From Gamarada debralockiae (taxonomy: Eukaryota; Ascomycota; Leotiomycetes; Helotiales; Hyphodiscaceae), in NCBI GenBank assembly GCA_002803225.1, contig NXFV01001368.1, forward strand, positions 62,001-126,000: a stretch of 64,000 nucleotides of DNA, in the 5' to 3' direction. Both the position numbers and the translations under genes were made by a program. The notes beneath the pieces were generated by a model. It saw nothing but the letters and a program-made list of their open reading frames with translations, did not search any database and had not been told where the DNA came from. Below, in pieces: positions 1-13,029 of this stretch. Numbering within the stretch: the first letter of the stretch is position 1; each line of letters begins with the position of its first letter.

Positions 1-5
1 TCCTC

Positions 6-1533
6 TCATACTTTGTATTCTCCGCCCATCACCTCTCGCGAATGCTTAAAAACATCATACCCAAAGTCCCACAAAAGCTTCTCCTTTTCTCCCAGCCCCT
101 TAGGAAACATCGTATCCCTATCCGCATACTCTCGTTTCCTCTCTACCAACGGATTCGGTTTCCCGTTTCGCAGCGGCGTGCTGGCTGAACTCTGCACTCT
201 GCTCGCTCTGGCCAATCTTACTTTCTCATACATTTGCATACGCTTTGGCAGGTCTTCTTTTGATGAGAGGTTCGAGAAGACACCGAGGAGCGCACCGGCA
301 TCTTCGAGTGCTTGTGTTGCGCCCTGTGCGGTGAAAGGAGTCATGGGGTGTCCTGCGTCGCCGATCAAAAGAGTGTGGCCGTAAATGTAGGTGTCGAGCG
401 GGATACGCTCGTAGATTCGCCAGTAGAGGATTTTGTCAGCTTTTCTGGAGTGTTGTTAGTTAGTGGGAATAGATCAGTGGGCAAGAGAAACGTACTCGAT
501 GATGCGGACGAGGTTGGGATGAATGTGCCCGAATAGCTTCAGGACCTTGTCTTTCTCCGCATACTGTCCAAAATCTGTAAGATTGGTAAATTAGTTTCTC
601 TTGCCTGGTATGGGAAGGTAATTCTACCTTCGACTTTCGTCTCATCTCTGTCTCCCAGATAGAAACCAGCAAAGTTCTGGATCTCGTCACTGAATACAGT
701 TAGTGTCTGAAAGCAGCGGTGCAGGGTCAGAGCATCCAGATCACTTACTTTCGACACGAATACCACACATATCTAGTGCACTCCTCGCCCTTATCTGCAT
801 TCCCTTGGGTCCACGTTAGCCGTCCATTCTCTAACTTCATGGGTCTAAGAACATCATCCTCCAGGATAACCTGCTTTGGCAGGAGAAATCTGTAAATCTG
901 CCAACAAGAGTCTATCGGGGGCGTGTTATCTTTGACAGCAGCTGCTCTGACAGCGGAGTGCAGACCATCAGCTCCGATCAGCAAATTACCCTTGTACAGT
1001 GTCCCATCAGCGAGTCCAATAGTCGCATTCTCCGCATCGACACATGTGATCTTGACTCCTCTGAACAACTCCACTGGGGTCTCGGACAGATCGGATGTTT
1101 CATGTGCCATTCTCCAGAGCTCCTCGTGTAAGTCGCTGCGATGGTAAGCTTCGTACGGAGCACCGCACATGCCTTCAACATCGCCCATATCACTCAAAAG
1201 GATTGGTTCTAGCGTGACGGTATTGTACATGTTCATATGTTGCATTCGCACTCCGCCTGCGGTCTTGAAATTGAAGCCCAGTTCCCGCAAGACACGGGTA
1301 CCATTTGGCGAGATGGTGACGGCTGCGCCGACTTCATTCAAGAAGTTGGAGCGCTCGAAAAGCTATTTATTCGCGAAGAATTGAGCGACTTGGACTGGAG
1401 AGGAATGTGAAGAGCGTACTTGAACTTTGTGTCCAGCTTTGCGGAGAGCGGTTGCTGCTGCGAGCCCGGCTATCCCAGCTCCAACGATGAGCACGTGGAG
1501 CTGGGAGAACGAAAGAGTCATTGAGGAACCCAT
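6..1533 (-). CDS. FAD-dependent aromatic monooxygenase (salicylate hydroxylase-like)
   Basis: Five exons on the minus strand: 1533-1420, 1362-749, 689-628, 574-496 and 444-6, giving about 435 residues with all frames joining. The N-terminus has the FAD Rossmann motif GAGIAGLAAATALRKAG, followed by an acidic residue at the end of the second strand (LFER). The GADGLHSAVR segment is the group A flavoprotein monooxygenase DG motif, and the GDAGHPMTPF segment binds the FAD ribityl and pyrophosphate. These proteins hydroxylate aromatic acids using NAD(P)H and O2, usually in the cytosol. Salicylate, 6-hydroxynicotinate and decorations in secondary metabolism are all possible substrates, and the sequence does not choose between them. 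The stop codon lies six bases from the window edge, so the gene is complete. The next gene upstream is an NCS1 permease on the same strand. Confidence 0.9.
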
Positions 1534-2267
1534 TTGATATTATTTTGTAAAGTTGAGGAGTCACGAAAGCAAAGCGAAGTATAAACATATAAGAGTTTGA
1601 AGCTGTCTGTTGTACAGTACAGTCCGTAAGCACTTCCCGAAGGAGAAATAGTTGGCTGCGACCTGGAACATAACTTTATATTCTTCGTTTCAGCACTGGC
1701 TGACGTGAGTATCCCTTCAAACTTCCCTGCTGCTGGTATTCTGATACTTTAATTGGTTAAGCTTGGACTTGGAACGAATGCTGTACTTGGTGGTAAGTTG
1801 AGGCTTACATCTCAAGTGACAGTTTTGACGGCCTTGGAGGCCTGAAGTGACACTATCTCATTTCAGGTGAACTGAACTAGTCTCAACATAAACCCGAACG
1901 CGGTTACATGAGAGGCTGGTCATTACGAGGTTCCTGAATGGCAAGCGGCTCGGCCGGGTCATAAATAGGCTATCATCAACTCGACATCATTTTTGCTCCT
2001 CTCAATTCGAGCAACAAATTCGGAGGAATGCCCAGAAGACTTCCCGCATTCGCTCTTTGGTTGTTATCTTCACCATTCTGCAACGAAGCTGGAATTAATT
2101 CAACAAATTGCTCCGAGAGATGATTGTACAAGACAAAGGGGTATTTCCGTTTTGCAAACTGGGCATAAAAATACATCTTCAACTCGTCGTCCAAACAACC
2201 GATGACACAACCCAAACGAAAATCTAAGCTGACAAATCAATAGATAAACAACTCCAACCCAGAAAAT
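1534..2267. other. intergenic, monooxygenase to permease
   Basis: This 0.7 kb spacer holds the promoter of the monooxygenase and the 3' flank of the permease. Short open frames on both strands lack codon structure or recognisable motifs. I see no RNA gene or repeat. Confidence 0.6.
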
Positions 2268-3987
2268 CTAACGACCGAAACGCTTCTTCTCAAAGTATCT
2301 CAGGATACAGAAAGAGGTCGCCGAGAACATGAACGCGAGCTCAAATCCGATATCACCACCGAATTCCGTGCCGCAGAGCTTCCCGATAGGACCGACAAAC
2401 CACACCTGTGCCATGCCCAAAATGGCTCCCATGACACCGAACGCGAAGGCTGTGATGGCTGCGAATCCGGGAGGGAGCTTGTCCTTGTTGAGGTAGTTCT
2501 CTGGGTGGTAGCCGGAGAAGCCGCGCTTGAAAAATATGTGCTCTGAGAGCGAGATGCCCTCGTAGATGGCCAGCCAATAAGCAATCAACAGCATAAAGTT
2601 CTCAAGAACGCTTTCGAAATGGCTGTATCCAGGGATGGCGATTGCGCAGTACACGAGTGTGCCAATGAAGGTCCAGATGAATCGAGGAACGCGTTGAGAC
2701 TTGCGAGCCAAGAGTTGGAGGGAAAGAGAGACGGAGTAGATGTTTGGGCAATTGTTGGCGATGATGGAGAGCGCGAGGATGACAAGGCAGAATTGGCCGA
2801 ATCTGCCCAATGGGGAAAGGACGGTTGCCAGAAGTCCACCGATTCCTGAGGATTGGTATCCATCTATGTATGCATTATCTCCGTTGTTTGCAGCCATTGC
2901 GGTAGCAACAGCTGCGCCGAGCATCTCAGTGAAGAGAAGAGGGAAAGAGAGACCAGCGAATGTCCAGAGGAAAACAGACCTTCGGCTGCGGCCAACTGGC
3001 TGGTACACTGTGTAGTCCGCAGCGTAGGAAGTCCATCCCGTAGCGAAACCGAAAACAGATGCAGCGAAGCTGAGTGCAGCTCCGGCCTCTGCCTTGCCAA
3101 CTCCCATCGGGATGTTCTCGAATTTGCCCGAGTGGGCGAACTCTCCCAAGACAATCAAGAAGATGATAAAGCATGGGATCCATGAATATCTCTCGTATGT
3201 GTGGACGATCTTATATCCGAAGAGGGTAACAAGGAAGGTGGCAGCGGCAATAACGATGATGCCGGCCCAGCCTGGCATGTTCGAGTTGACTGCGTTGAAA
3301 AGTTGGGCGCCAACAATGACGTTCACTGAAGACCATCCAATACAGGCAAGAATATTAAACATGGCAACTTTTTGAGGGTTAGCAGTTGATCTCGTTCAAA
3401 AGTTCAAAGTTGTAACTCACTGATTTTCACACCATACCATCCAAAGAAGAATCGAGACAGAACCATCTGTCTGAGTCCGAATCGTGGCCCAAAAGTGGAG
3501 AAGAAGCAGACTGGAATTATACCAAGAATGTTGACGAAGAAGATGATCAAGATGGTATCGATGAATCCAAGGTAGAAAACTGGGTAGGCAAGAGCTCCAA
3601 TCGCAAAGGCGGACACCACCATATTGGCAGAGAGCCACTGAGATTGTATGAGCTTCTTTCTCAATTTCCAAGATCAGGAGAACTTACCAAAGTCCCGATC
3701 TGCGACATACCAGCTGGTAGACGCTCATCACTAGGAACTCGCTCAATACCACGCTGTTCAACACCAAATTTCCCCGCAAATCTCTGTGCCTTCGCATAGA
3801 AACTATCTCCTACAATGAAAGTCTCCGCAGGAACTGCACCCTCATCACCAATATATTCCGCGCTATCTGTCTCATTGGTGAAGTGAGGCTTCTCAGCCGG
3901 GGCCGTCTCAATATCGTATTCCTTTTTGTAACTCATTTTGAGGGAGTCGACTTTTGTTCGAGAGATCGTCGTTTCGGCGGTTTTCAT
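2268..3987 (-). CDS. NCS1-family purine-cytosine permease (Fcy2/FcyB-like)
   Basis: Three exons: 3987-3688, 3637-3421 and 3367-2268, for about 538 residues. The soluble N-terminus contains the VEQRGIERVP stretch found just before the first membrane helix of fungal purine-cytosine permeases. After it come WLSANMVVSAFAIG, the GPRFGLRQMVLSRFFFG loop, MFNILACIGWSSVNVIVGAQL and roughly a dozen hydrophobic helices. Members are plasma-membrane proton symporters for cytosine, adenine, guanine or hypoxanthine; related NCS1 proteins carry uracil, allantoin, nicotinamide riboside or thiamine. The start is the ATG at 3985-3987, before an acidic cytosolic tail. A catabolic link with the adjacent monooxygenase is possible but unproven. 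Confidence 0.93.
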
Positions 3988-6900
3988 GAGATTTCAATCT
4001 CGAGAAGATGATGCGAGGCTTCTTTCTCGGGAAGGATTGCTGCTGAGTCTTCAATCTCGAATTGCTTGCTGATTTAGAAAAGCACATTGCGCGGAGATAT
4101 GGAGGTATATATGAAAGTTTGATAGCTTTGGGTGCCACTTCTAGAACAGGGATCATGAACATGGGTAGCAACTTTATGGAGGTTTGCGACAAGCCGGACC
4201 ACGCCGAAGGGACCCTGGGATGGCCGGGGTGCGCTCTGAATGGTGGAGTGAACCGCAAATGTTGAAGCAAACAAAATGAACCAGTGAGCTGGGTCTGTGC
4301 CTCTGTGGGCTTTGAGGGGGTCTATAGAAAATTGGGCTTTAGTCACTGATAAGGAAAGTCGAGACAATTGCTCATTTGGACCAATGTGAAGCAGATGCTT
4401 GGGACGATCCAATCTGGGTACAGTATCGTCTGGACATGAGAAGAAATACCAAGAAGCACTAGAACATGGCAAGAATTTATAATCTTTTTGGTATCATCTA
4501 CTTTACATAGCAGCATTTGTTACGACGATGAGACTCAAACTTGAGGTTCCCAAGACTCGAAGTCAAGGTTGTACAGATGTCCCTGTCCCGAAGTCAAGCT
4601 GTTTTACGCCACCCCTCGCCTGCCATCGAAGCTTCTTCGAATGACAGCTTAAACGAAGCTATCTGATCAAGCCACGCCGTGGAGGGAGCCAATTGCTTAC
4701 TTTGTTGGTCTCACCTATTCTTGCCTGAGAAGCAACTTCCTTTTTCGGCGTCCGGCGATCCAAAACTCCAGTCTTTGGAAAAAAGAAAACCTTCAGATTG
4801 GATTGAGCATCATTTGACAATCAATGCATCCCACGATTGTCTGAGACTCTAGTGAGATTTCCATGATCTGTGGAGATATGCAGGTTCACGCGACAGCTCT
4901 GAGGGGTTCTAATCCGAAATACTCGCACAAGCGACCTTTGGGCTGCTCTGTATCTCTGTTACTCAAAACGGTTATGTTCTACAACAGCATGCAACTTCGT
5001 TTGAATCAATTTTACAACTAAAGCTATCGTGAGCTTAAAAAACGGGGTTTCACTGTGAAATATCAAATCAAGCCTTGGCATCTCTCGCGATAAGAATTCG
5101 ATGACAGGAGCCAATGACAGCTCTCAATCGCCAAGATTATCCTCTCGGGGAGCAGGCTTTCCCCGAAGCAGACAAGCGCTCTTCTCGGCCAAGCATTTCA
5201 TGCAGTAGACCTCTCGATTTTCACGGTCGAATTTTCTTCCTCGAACCTTATCCTCACTTCCGTATTGGATATCTCCTCGAATATCGCCCAACGGGGCAAG
5301 TACAACACCACGTACTCGAAGCACTTAAGCGAGTGTTCAGCCTTTCAGAGGCCGGAGCCGTTGATGGAGGTGCGGGAAATCGCACCTGCTATGAGGAGCG
5401 AATGACGGTCGGTACCCTGCGGGAGAAGAAGCAAGAGAAGAATGCATTCTATGCCGTACCTTCGAACCAATGACACCCTCATTCGGTTCTGACGTCTTCT
5501 GCTATCCAATTGAACTGTATCTCGCCAATCTTTATTGCTCCTTCAGCCTGAAACGAGTGGGAAAGGCTGAAGATGAACGGATTCGTACGTCGGAGTTGGC
5601 CGATGGTACTTTGGAGCTCCAGGCATAGCAAGTACCAACAACCATCACCCTTCGATACTTCGTTTTTGATGTCAATTGGGAATCTCATTCCAAATCTATT
5701 GGGATTCCGGCGCTTTGGAAGTGCCAAGGCTGTTTCGGGCGGACCTCGCAGCCGATTGTCACAAAGGCTGCGTCACCGGAGGACTCCTCCATGGTAGGTT
5801 CTCGGTCAAACAGCCCCAATGTTCAAACCTCCGGAAATCCAGAATTACAATCTACTCCTTACTGAAATCTTATAGCACGTCACGAGCAACAAGTTCTGCA
5901 TCAATCCCAGCCAAGGTAATACCATCTGATGTGGCCGTTTGACACGAGGCGGGGCCGCTGCAAGTTTCCGTGACAGCAGGGCCCTTACCTGTATCATGAT
6001 GCCGAATACCGGTAATTTGTAACCATGAGGTCGACATGAGGCATGCGCATGTTCGTCGTGGCAGTCTTTATGCCCAGTTTCTGCTCTTGAAACAGTGATT
6101 TAAAGAGACTGATGTCCCTCGACTTGAACCATCTCAGGAAGCTTGCATGGAAGTTTCCGCTCTACATTTCTGCTTCGATGGGTGGGTGCAGACAGCCTCT
6201 TTCCAACACCTTGGCGGTGATTCCAAGAGTCTACGCAGCTCATTCTTCTAGGAATCAGACATTAAAGAGCAAGCTCTGGACAACTATCAGCTCTATTGTG
6301 GAACCCTTGACTGTTTGCGTGGACTAAGCTTCAACAAACTTACAATTGTTTGGTCAGTGACTTTCAGATATGACTGTCATTGGATATGCGATGTCTCAGG
6401 ATTGTCATTGTTGGGAGTTGTGGGCCAACAGCTCCTGTCAACTTCAGTGGAAAGATTACTTACTCATTAGTCAGTGTCTGGGCGATTCACAACTCAGAAC
6501 AGACCGTCCTCCAATCCATCAACCACATTCCCAAAAATTCACGCCCTATATCTCTGCCCTCCACCGAACGAACAGCAAATCATTCACCGCTCTCCCAGTC
6601 ATACCAATTCTATGCACTTCAAATCCACACACCACCCAGGGTCGCGACCTGTAAAGCACCCCTCCATCCTCCACCAAGAACATATAGCACCCTCAACAAG
6701 GATTTCCCGTGCATCACTCTGGAAGAGGGACGCAGTACAGTTGGGGATACTATTTGTTGCGAGAACTTTAGGATTAGGTTGGACTTGGAGTTTGGGAGCT
6801 CTACACTCTAAGTTATCGTATGAGTGGGTTTTAGTCCTGATGGCGATGGTTTACTCTGTGGGGAGCGGGAGCGATGGCAACTGGCTGTTCTATATCGATA

Positions 6901-7310
6901 ATTTACTCAGTGGTAAGCGGGACGAATGGTGACTCGTGGGTTGAAAATAAGATAGAAAGGACGAGATTTTAAATGAGTCGTTGTAATGGAATGAGAGCAT
7001 TCAAGACAGACTACAAAACATCGATCAAAAATGTCTTGTCTCAAGTCAGAGCGGCAATTCGCATGAAGAAGATTTAGACAAAGCAAAGTGTTCATGTGAA
7101 TGATTAATTAGTCTCTTATCTATGCATCCGACTGTCTCCAAAACCATGGAGAAGCAGTCACGGAAAGGCCACAATGAAACGCAATTGTATCTACGAATAT
7201 ACAGAGGCTTTCTTTAACGAGCTCGCGCCCAAATACTCAAATACACCCCGTCATCCTAAACTCCTGCCAATGCTGCCAATGCTTTGTACTGTCGTATCCA
7301 TCTCCAATAT
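3988..7310. other. gene-poor 3.3 kb spacer with unassigned open frames
   Basis: No frame here matches a family I recognise. The plus-strand frame at 5114-5473 and the stretch about 5508-5810 have fairly long open runs. The latter contains a run ending WKCQGCFGRTSQP, but a stop or an unidentified intron interrupts it near 5627, so it may be a decayed gene. The frames at 6112-6932 are proline- and serine-rich without domain signals. The region upstream of 3987 is presumably the permease promoter. I would not annotate a gene without transcript support. Confidence 0.4.
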
Positions 7311-10300
7311 CTATCTCTTCCTTTCCGCGTCCCTCAATACTGCAGCGGGTGACATGTGTAATGATAATCCTAACCCAGTTCTCTCTTGCATTGTAGCCAT
7401 GGCGGCAGTAACTGGTGTCTGCGAGCCGCTTGGTGCGGGGGTGTTGCTTCGTGTTGCTGGTGCGCTGCGGTTATGTGCCATGTGACTCTGGACGAGATGC
7501 CCGGCGGCAAGAGCACTGCATAGCGAGAGCTCTCCGGCAAGAACAGCAGCAGCAACAATGCGGGCAAGTTTGCGAGCATTGTCACCAGGGTTCGTCGGGT
7601 GTGATCCTTTGACACCTAGTAAGTCAAGCATAGCACTTTGTGGTTCGAGGATTGTTCCGCCACCCAGTGTTCCGACCTCGATTGAAGGCATCGAAACGCT
7701 GATTTGTAAATTACCTCGCAAACTTGAGGAATGAGTTAGTAATGTCAGAAGATTGAATTAAGAGGGTAGACTTACTTCTTCATGAGGGTCATACAGTTAC
7801 TGCTCTCCACATTTTGCGCTGGATCTTGACCAGTGGCAAGGAAGATTGCAGTTACAATATTGGCGGCATGGGCATTGTTACCCCCAATGCTACCAGCTAA
7901 AGCACTTCCGACAAGGTTCTTGGCAATGTTCAACTCCACCATCGCATCAACGTCGGTCTTGAGAACCTTTCTGACAACCTCTCCGGGGATAATGGCCTCT
8001 GCAACAACACTCTTGCCTCGACCATCAATCCAGTTGAGTGCGGAAGGCTTCTTATCTATGCAGTAGTTGCCCGAAACTGAAATGACTTCCATATCATCGA
8101 AACCGCATTCATTGGTCATGACATTGAGAGCGTGTTCTACACCCTTGGAAATCATGTTCATTCCCATTGCATCGCCAGTCGTAGTCTTGAATCGAGGGTA
8201 GAGGTAGGTACCTGCTAAGGCAGTCTTGATGGATTGGAGTCGAGCGAATCTACTCGTGGAGTTGAAGGCCTTCGTCATAGTTTCCTGACCAATCTTCGAG
8301 TCCAGCCAGACTTTAGCAGCACCAGCTCGTTCGAGAGTCTCGAAACCAATGCAGGGACCTCGAGTCATACCATCACCAGTAAGAACTGTGACAGCGCCAC
8401 CGCCGGAATTGATAGCTTTGCATCCACGACTGGTACTAGCGACAAGAACACCTTCAGTTGTAGCCATTGGAAGGAAGAAACTCTGGCCATCAATGACAAT
8501 AGGACCAGCAACACCAAGAGGTAAAGGCATGTAACCAATAACATTCTCGCAGCAAGCTCCCAAGACAAGGTCGAAGTTGTAGTTCTCGTACGGAAGCTTA
8601 GATCTCTCCAAAAGGCTCGTTGTCTCGGCGGTGGCAGGCGTTCGTGAAATAATTGCGCGTCTAATCTTAACAGCCCTGGTAGTATTCTTAAGGGTTCTTT
8701 CCAAAGAATAACCAGCGATCTTCCCTTGCAATGACAGTTCAACCAGTTCTTTGTCAGTGAGCTCATCAGCACGCTTTTCCCGAAGCATCTGTTCCATCTG
8801 AGCTTGTGTTCGGCGCATGACCTGGCTATCTGGTTGCGGGTCGCTTCGCTTACTCATGGTCAGAACATCCTCTTCGTCATCTGTAGAGGCCGGGGTCAGA
8901 GGCGGAAATCTCTCATCACCATTGATGCTGGTGAGTCTGAGGGAAGGTGTTGTCCCACCGTTGTTGAATTGCTCCGCTTGATTGAGCTCGACGAGATCCA
9001 CAGCGTGGTGAGGAGGCATTTCCAGGGGCTCCCTGATGCTCCACCGTGCTGCATTGAACAAATAACCATTGAGCACCACACTCATTACAAGAGCGACTAT
9101 GATCCATTTCGAGAGAATTGGGTCTTCTAAGCTCTTCAGAAGGCTGTCAACCATGCGCCCGCTCATGCCATAATCAGGGTAATCATCACCGACGACAGTC
9201 CTGTCCTTGTGGCTCTTGTTGGGGTTGGCATAATGGATCGATGGATATTCGAGCTCGTACTTGATGGGCGCAAGGACAGTAACCACAGTCGACTTGTCAT
9301 GGGCCTTGGCAGACTCAAAGATATAATCAAGGCCATTAGATGCAACTTTGAATGGATCCATGGGAGGCGGAGTCATAACACTCGAGAGGCCGTGTCCAGA
9401 AAGTCCGGTGACGGTTGGTGGCTCGGCATGGCTCTTGCCACCCCGGAAAGGAATGGTGCAGAGATTGAGGATGTTGATAATTATAAAGCCGGATACCATG
9501 AGGACCTTGAATTTCGGTACACTGCTATCCTTCACTTTGCGACCAAAAATATTCGTCTCGCTTCCTCCATCTTTTCCTTCTTTGGGCCAATCATCGCTTT
9601 GAGCAACCTGTTCTGCAACGCGTTTATTGACTCCATCGTCTTCCAGAGCTTGGCGTAGTGCAACGTGTCGCTTAATTCGGTTGATTTCGAGTTTGATGCT
9701 TAGGATGGCTGTGTAGAACGTGAAGAGAAGAACGCAATCGAAGAATAAAATCCATGCAGCCAAGAAACAAAACTGTTGTAAGCCTCCTTGCACCCCAGAA
9801 GCCGCACCAGCAACTAATATGCAAATTTCGATAGCATAATCTCTCACAATCTCGTAGCCCTTCTCATTTATCGCGACTTGGACCGCGTACTGGATAGATG
9901 TTGATGATATTCCGGATTTCTCGTTTTTTCCCGACTTGGGGCTATCCTGAGGTTGCGGCCTGCGCGTATCAAGAGCGGCAGATAGAACAGCCTTGGTCAG
10001 AACAATAGCCTTCTCGAATCCAATTGTAACAACCAAGAAAGGGAGACCTTCGGACAGGAGAACCATGTTCATTGGAACGCCCATCTTCGTAGTGACGATA
10101 AGTCCGAAGAGGAACGCAAAGACCGAGGAGAACAAAGTCATGGCAAAGAGCCAGAAGTGGGAGCCCATTCGGCGCATCGATACAAAGAGGGAAACGAATG
10201 TCAAGTGCATCGAGATGTATCCGAGCACCATAATGATGATATCAAGAGTCTCGGCATTCTTGAGCAAATCAACGAATTCCGTCCAAGCATTTATGGCCCA

Positions 10301-10996
10301 ATGCTTCACACTCCCCTTCGTCGAATCAGCCTTGGCAGCTTTCATGATCCACATCTTCTGCTCTTTTATGGGTTGTGCTTCGAATCCATGGCGTGCGCTC
10401 TCATCAGTTGGTGGGGTAGCGATGTTTGGAAGTTCTTGGGCTCGAGCAAGGAACTCTGGAGCTTGAATATATGGAACTTCAAAGGCCAGAGCGCTGTCTT
10501 GAGAGATAGGAGCTAGAGGATTTGACGTAGGCGGCAGGGCTGTCACGGAGAGATTCTGCGGTAGAGGTACGGTCTCCGCCAATGGGGCATTTTGTGGGGA
10601 GTTGGCGGCCAGCGAATCGGGAAAGACAAAGGTCAGGAGGGCAAGGTGGTCTGCATCTGATGGGATGGGAGCCTCGGTGTCCGAAACCTGCCACTTCCAA
10701 CCAGTTTCTGAACCCACTCTTAATTGTCGACTCCCCTCGATTAAGGAGCTCCAGTCTGCCTTTCCTCCAACATTGGATTTGACAGAGTCGAATAGACTGC
10801 TTTCCAGAAGTCCAATGTATGTTGTGCTCGCCAAAAAAGCAACAATAACGACGGTGTGTATTGGGTGAAGACAGGCTCGACGCGAAAGCGTTTGTATGAG
10901 AGGTGTGACCGTGCGGTTCAGCCAGCCAGGTGGAGTAGCATTTTCGGTTTTCGCAGCGCCGCGGAACCGCGAGGGGAGAAAGGAGGATCCAAGCAT
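7311..10996 (-). CDS. HMG1: 3-hydroxy-3-methylglutaryl-CoA reductase
   Basis: Two exons, 10996-7776 and 7722-7311, encode about 1210 residues. The enzyme reduces HMG-CoA to mevalonate with two NADPH, the committed step of the sterol and isoprenoid pathway, and sits in the ER membrane. After a hydrophobic segment near residue 50 and a long luminal loop comes a sterol-sensing-type helix cluster at about 245-450 (for example [16 protein letters not shown]). A linker follows, then the catalytic domain with [35 protein letters not shown] and GTLGGGT. The catalytic histidine lies in [15 protein letters not shown] near the C-terminus. The single intron falls just before [20 protein letters not shown]. 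Length and order are normal for fungal HMGR. Confidence 0.97.
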
Positions 10997-12288
10997 CTTG
11001 GTCGAGGTTTTTTAAGGAGAGTCTTGCTGGCCACTAGAAAGCCATCGACGGGTTCAGGGTGGAGTTGGTCTTTTTCTGGCCTGTCTACTACCCAAAAGTC
11101 AGTATTTAAATCTAGGTATCAGTGCCCAAGTCTGTGTTGAGGAAGAAGCTCTGGGGAGGCTGTATTGCGGGGATAAAAGGATTACCACTCAGGGTCTTTC
11201 AGGAAAGACTCATCACACCACAAATACAAGATCAGGTCTAAATTCCGATCACAGCCAGAAATGGACCTTCTTGCCTCCTTATGCGTCTGCCAGCACAGCT
11301 CTGTGCAGCTGGACGTAGGAAAAGGCGAGAACGGGTGGTCTTGCATCCGTGAGAAGAAATGCTGTAGGACATACCTTTCTAACGGCGCAGCTCCTCGGTG
11401 CCTTTTGCGACGGTGACCAGGAAGTTTGAGAAGAAGTTTTGATGTTGAATCGAGGAAAGAGTGAAGAGGTAGAGACTCTATGCGTCAATTGACCAGGTCC
11501 GAGGGAGAGGAGGAGAAGACCTGGGTCAACAATCGAAATCAAATCAATTTCATTGCGGCCTGGCGGCGAGATTTGAGTGTCCAAGTTTCGTTGATCCTTG
11601 CACTAGTTGGTGACAAAAATCCCGGTTACCGCCCCCGATGAGGTATAGCGGCTATGCAAAGAGATAAAGGGGAAACTGAGACTTTCAAAGACCATTGAAC
11701 CGTGGAAAATTGTTGGAAGACGCCTAATATTGTTTGATGTTCTTTGAGAAGGACACGCTTTTTATCTACTTCAACCTCATGACTTCAATGGTGAGGCCCA
11801 GAATGTTCACGATTTTCTCGGACCGACCCTGTGTCTGGCGGTGAAGTTCAGCCATTTCTGGAGAAACCCCCTGCTCATCTTTGCCCGCATTTGCACCCAA
11901 AATGGCGGTGTTGGGGGGAATTTTGGATCACAACACCATCAATTTAGAGGAGGGCTTTTACTTCGCTTTTGCTTTTCCGGACTGTACTCTTCTCAGTCGC
12001 TCCTATTACACGGCATTGATTATGTCCATATCACTTGCACATTCGGAGAGATCCAGGCACTGCAAATAAGAGAATTGGATCGGCTTCCGAACAAGTGCCG
12101 CGTGGGCAAGTTGTATTCGTCCCTGCGTATGCAGCATCAACCTCCAAACTCCAATGAATCCCAATACAGAAAATGCTGCATGGAGTATCGCAAGTCAGAA
12201 TTAAAAAGGTCCACTTCTAGAAGCTTGAAGATTCCCAAAATTGTCTGATGTTTTTCCTCCTCGCTCCGAAGATCCAGCCCAGCCAAAT
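10997..12288. other. intergenic, HMGR promoter region
   Basis: This is the 1.3 kb upstream of HMG-CoA reductase and downstream of the nicotinamidase gene, both minus strand. Open frames on the plus strand around 11841-12248 show no domain, and I leave them out. The long spacer fits a regulated sterol-pathway promoter plus 5' UTR. I could not identify a definite sterol regulatory element by eye. Confidence 0.5.
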
Positions 12289-13029
12289 CTAGACATCCCT
12301 AACCTTGGCAACCTCTTCCCCATCCATACTCACAACATCAACCCCCTTAGCCTTCAGCTCTTCCTTAACTTCATCCCACGTACTCGCATCCACAGCCCTA
12401 GTTCCCTCCGCCACAATGACCGTCCTGAACCCCTCCTTCGCAGCATCAACCGCCGTACACTTGACGCAATAATCGAATGCTAACCCCACCACAAAGACAT
12501 CCGTAACGCCCTTCTCCTTCAACACTCCCGCAAGCCCACTATCACTGACCCTAGGTTTCTCCAGCGGATCATAGAACGCAGAGTACATCTCAACCTCCTT
12601 CACTTGTCCCTTCCCTACAACCTTATCAATCTTCTTCATATCCAGCTCAGGTATCAGCTCTGCGCCCTTGGTATTTTGTATGCAGTGATCGGGCCATAGC
12701 CGCGTCTCATATGTTTCGGAAGCGTTGAAGGGATTGATGATTGTGGTGAAATCTGTGTAGGGTTTCTTACCCGCATGGTTCGATGCGAAGGAGATATGGT
12801 CGGCTGGATGCCAGTCTTTGGTTGCGATCTTGATGATGAAGGGTAGGTCGAGGAGTTTGTTCACGGTGGGAATGATGTCGCGGCCGTTGGTCACTGCGAG
12901 AGAGCCGTTCTGTTTGTTGTTAGTTGCTGAACGCGATAAGTGAGGGGGAGGGGAAAGGCTTACTGGCGGGCAGAAATCTTCCTGTACATCTACCACGATC
13001 AATGCGGGCTTGAAATTGTTAGTCGCCAT
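12289..13029 (-). CDS. PNC1: nicotinamidase (PNC1-like isochorismatase fold)
   Basis: Two exons, 13029-12964 and 12909-12289, give about 228 residues. The 54-bp intron (12963-12910) is a multiple of three and has no in-frame stop, so an unspliced reading is also open, but it would insert a low-complexity stretch after DFCPP. The protein converts nicotinamide to nicotinate and ammonia for NAD salvage and keeps sirtuin-inhibiting nicotinamide low. Visible active-site elements are the Asp in VDVQEDF, the Lys in ATKDWHPADH (which also supplies Asp/His/His metal ligands) and the nucleophilic Cys in FDYCVKCTA. Length is typical of yeast Pnc1. Confidence 0.95.
   Translation of the reverse strand: MATNNFKPALIVVDVQEDFCPPVSLSPPPHLSRSATNNKQNGSLAVTNGRDIIPTVNKLLDLPFIIKIATKDWHPADHISFASNHAGKKPYTDFTTIINPFNASETYETRLWPDHCIQNTKGAELIPELDMKKIDKVVGKGQVKEVEMYSAFYDPLEKPRVSDSGLAGVLKEKGVTDVFVVGLAFDYCVKCTAVDAAKEGFRTVIVAEGTRAVDASTWDEVKEELKAKGVDVVSMDGEEVAKVRDV

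Noticed and set aside
745..1384. Plus-strand open frames opposite the monooxygenase
   Set aside because: They lie wholly within exons of the minus-strand gene and carry no motif.
4062..4472. Open frames on both strands upstream of the permease
   Set aside because: No codon-level or domain evidence; they overlap each other and the probable promoter.
5114..5942. Possible gene made of several plus-strand frames
   Set aside because: Open runs exist, but no family is recognisable and the joins need unsupported introns; mentioned only as a possible relic.
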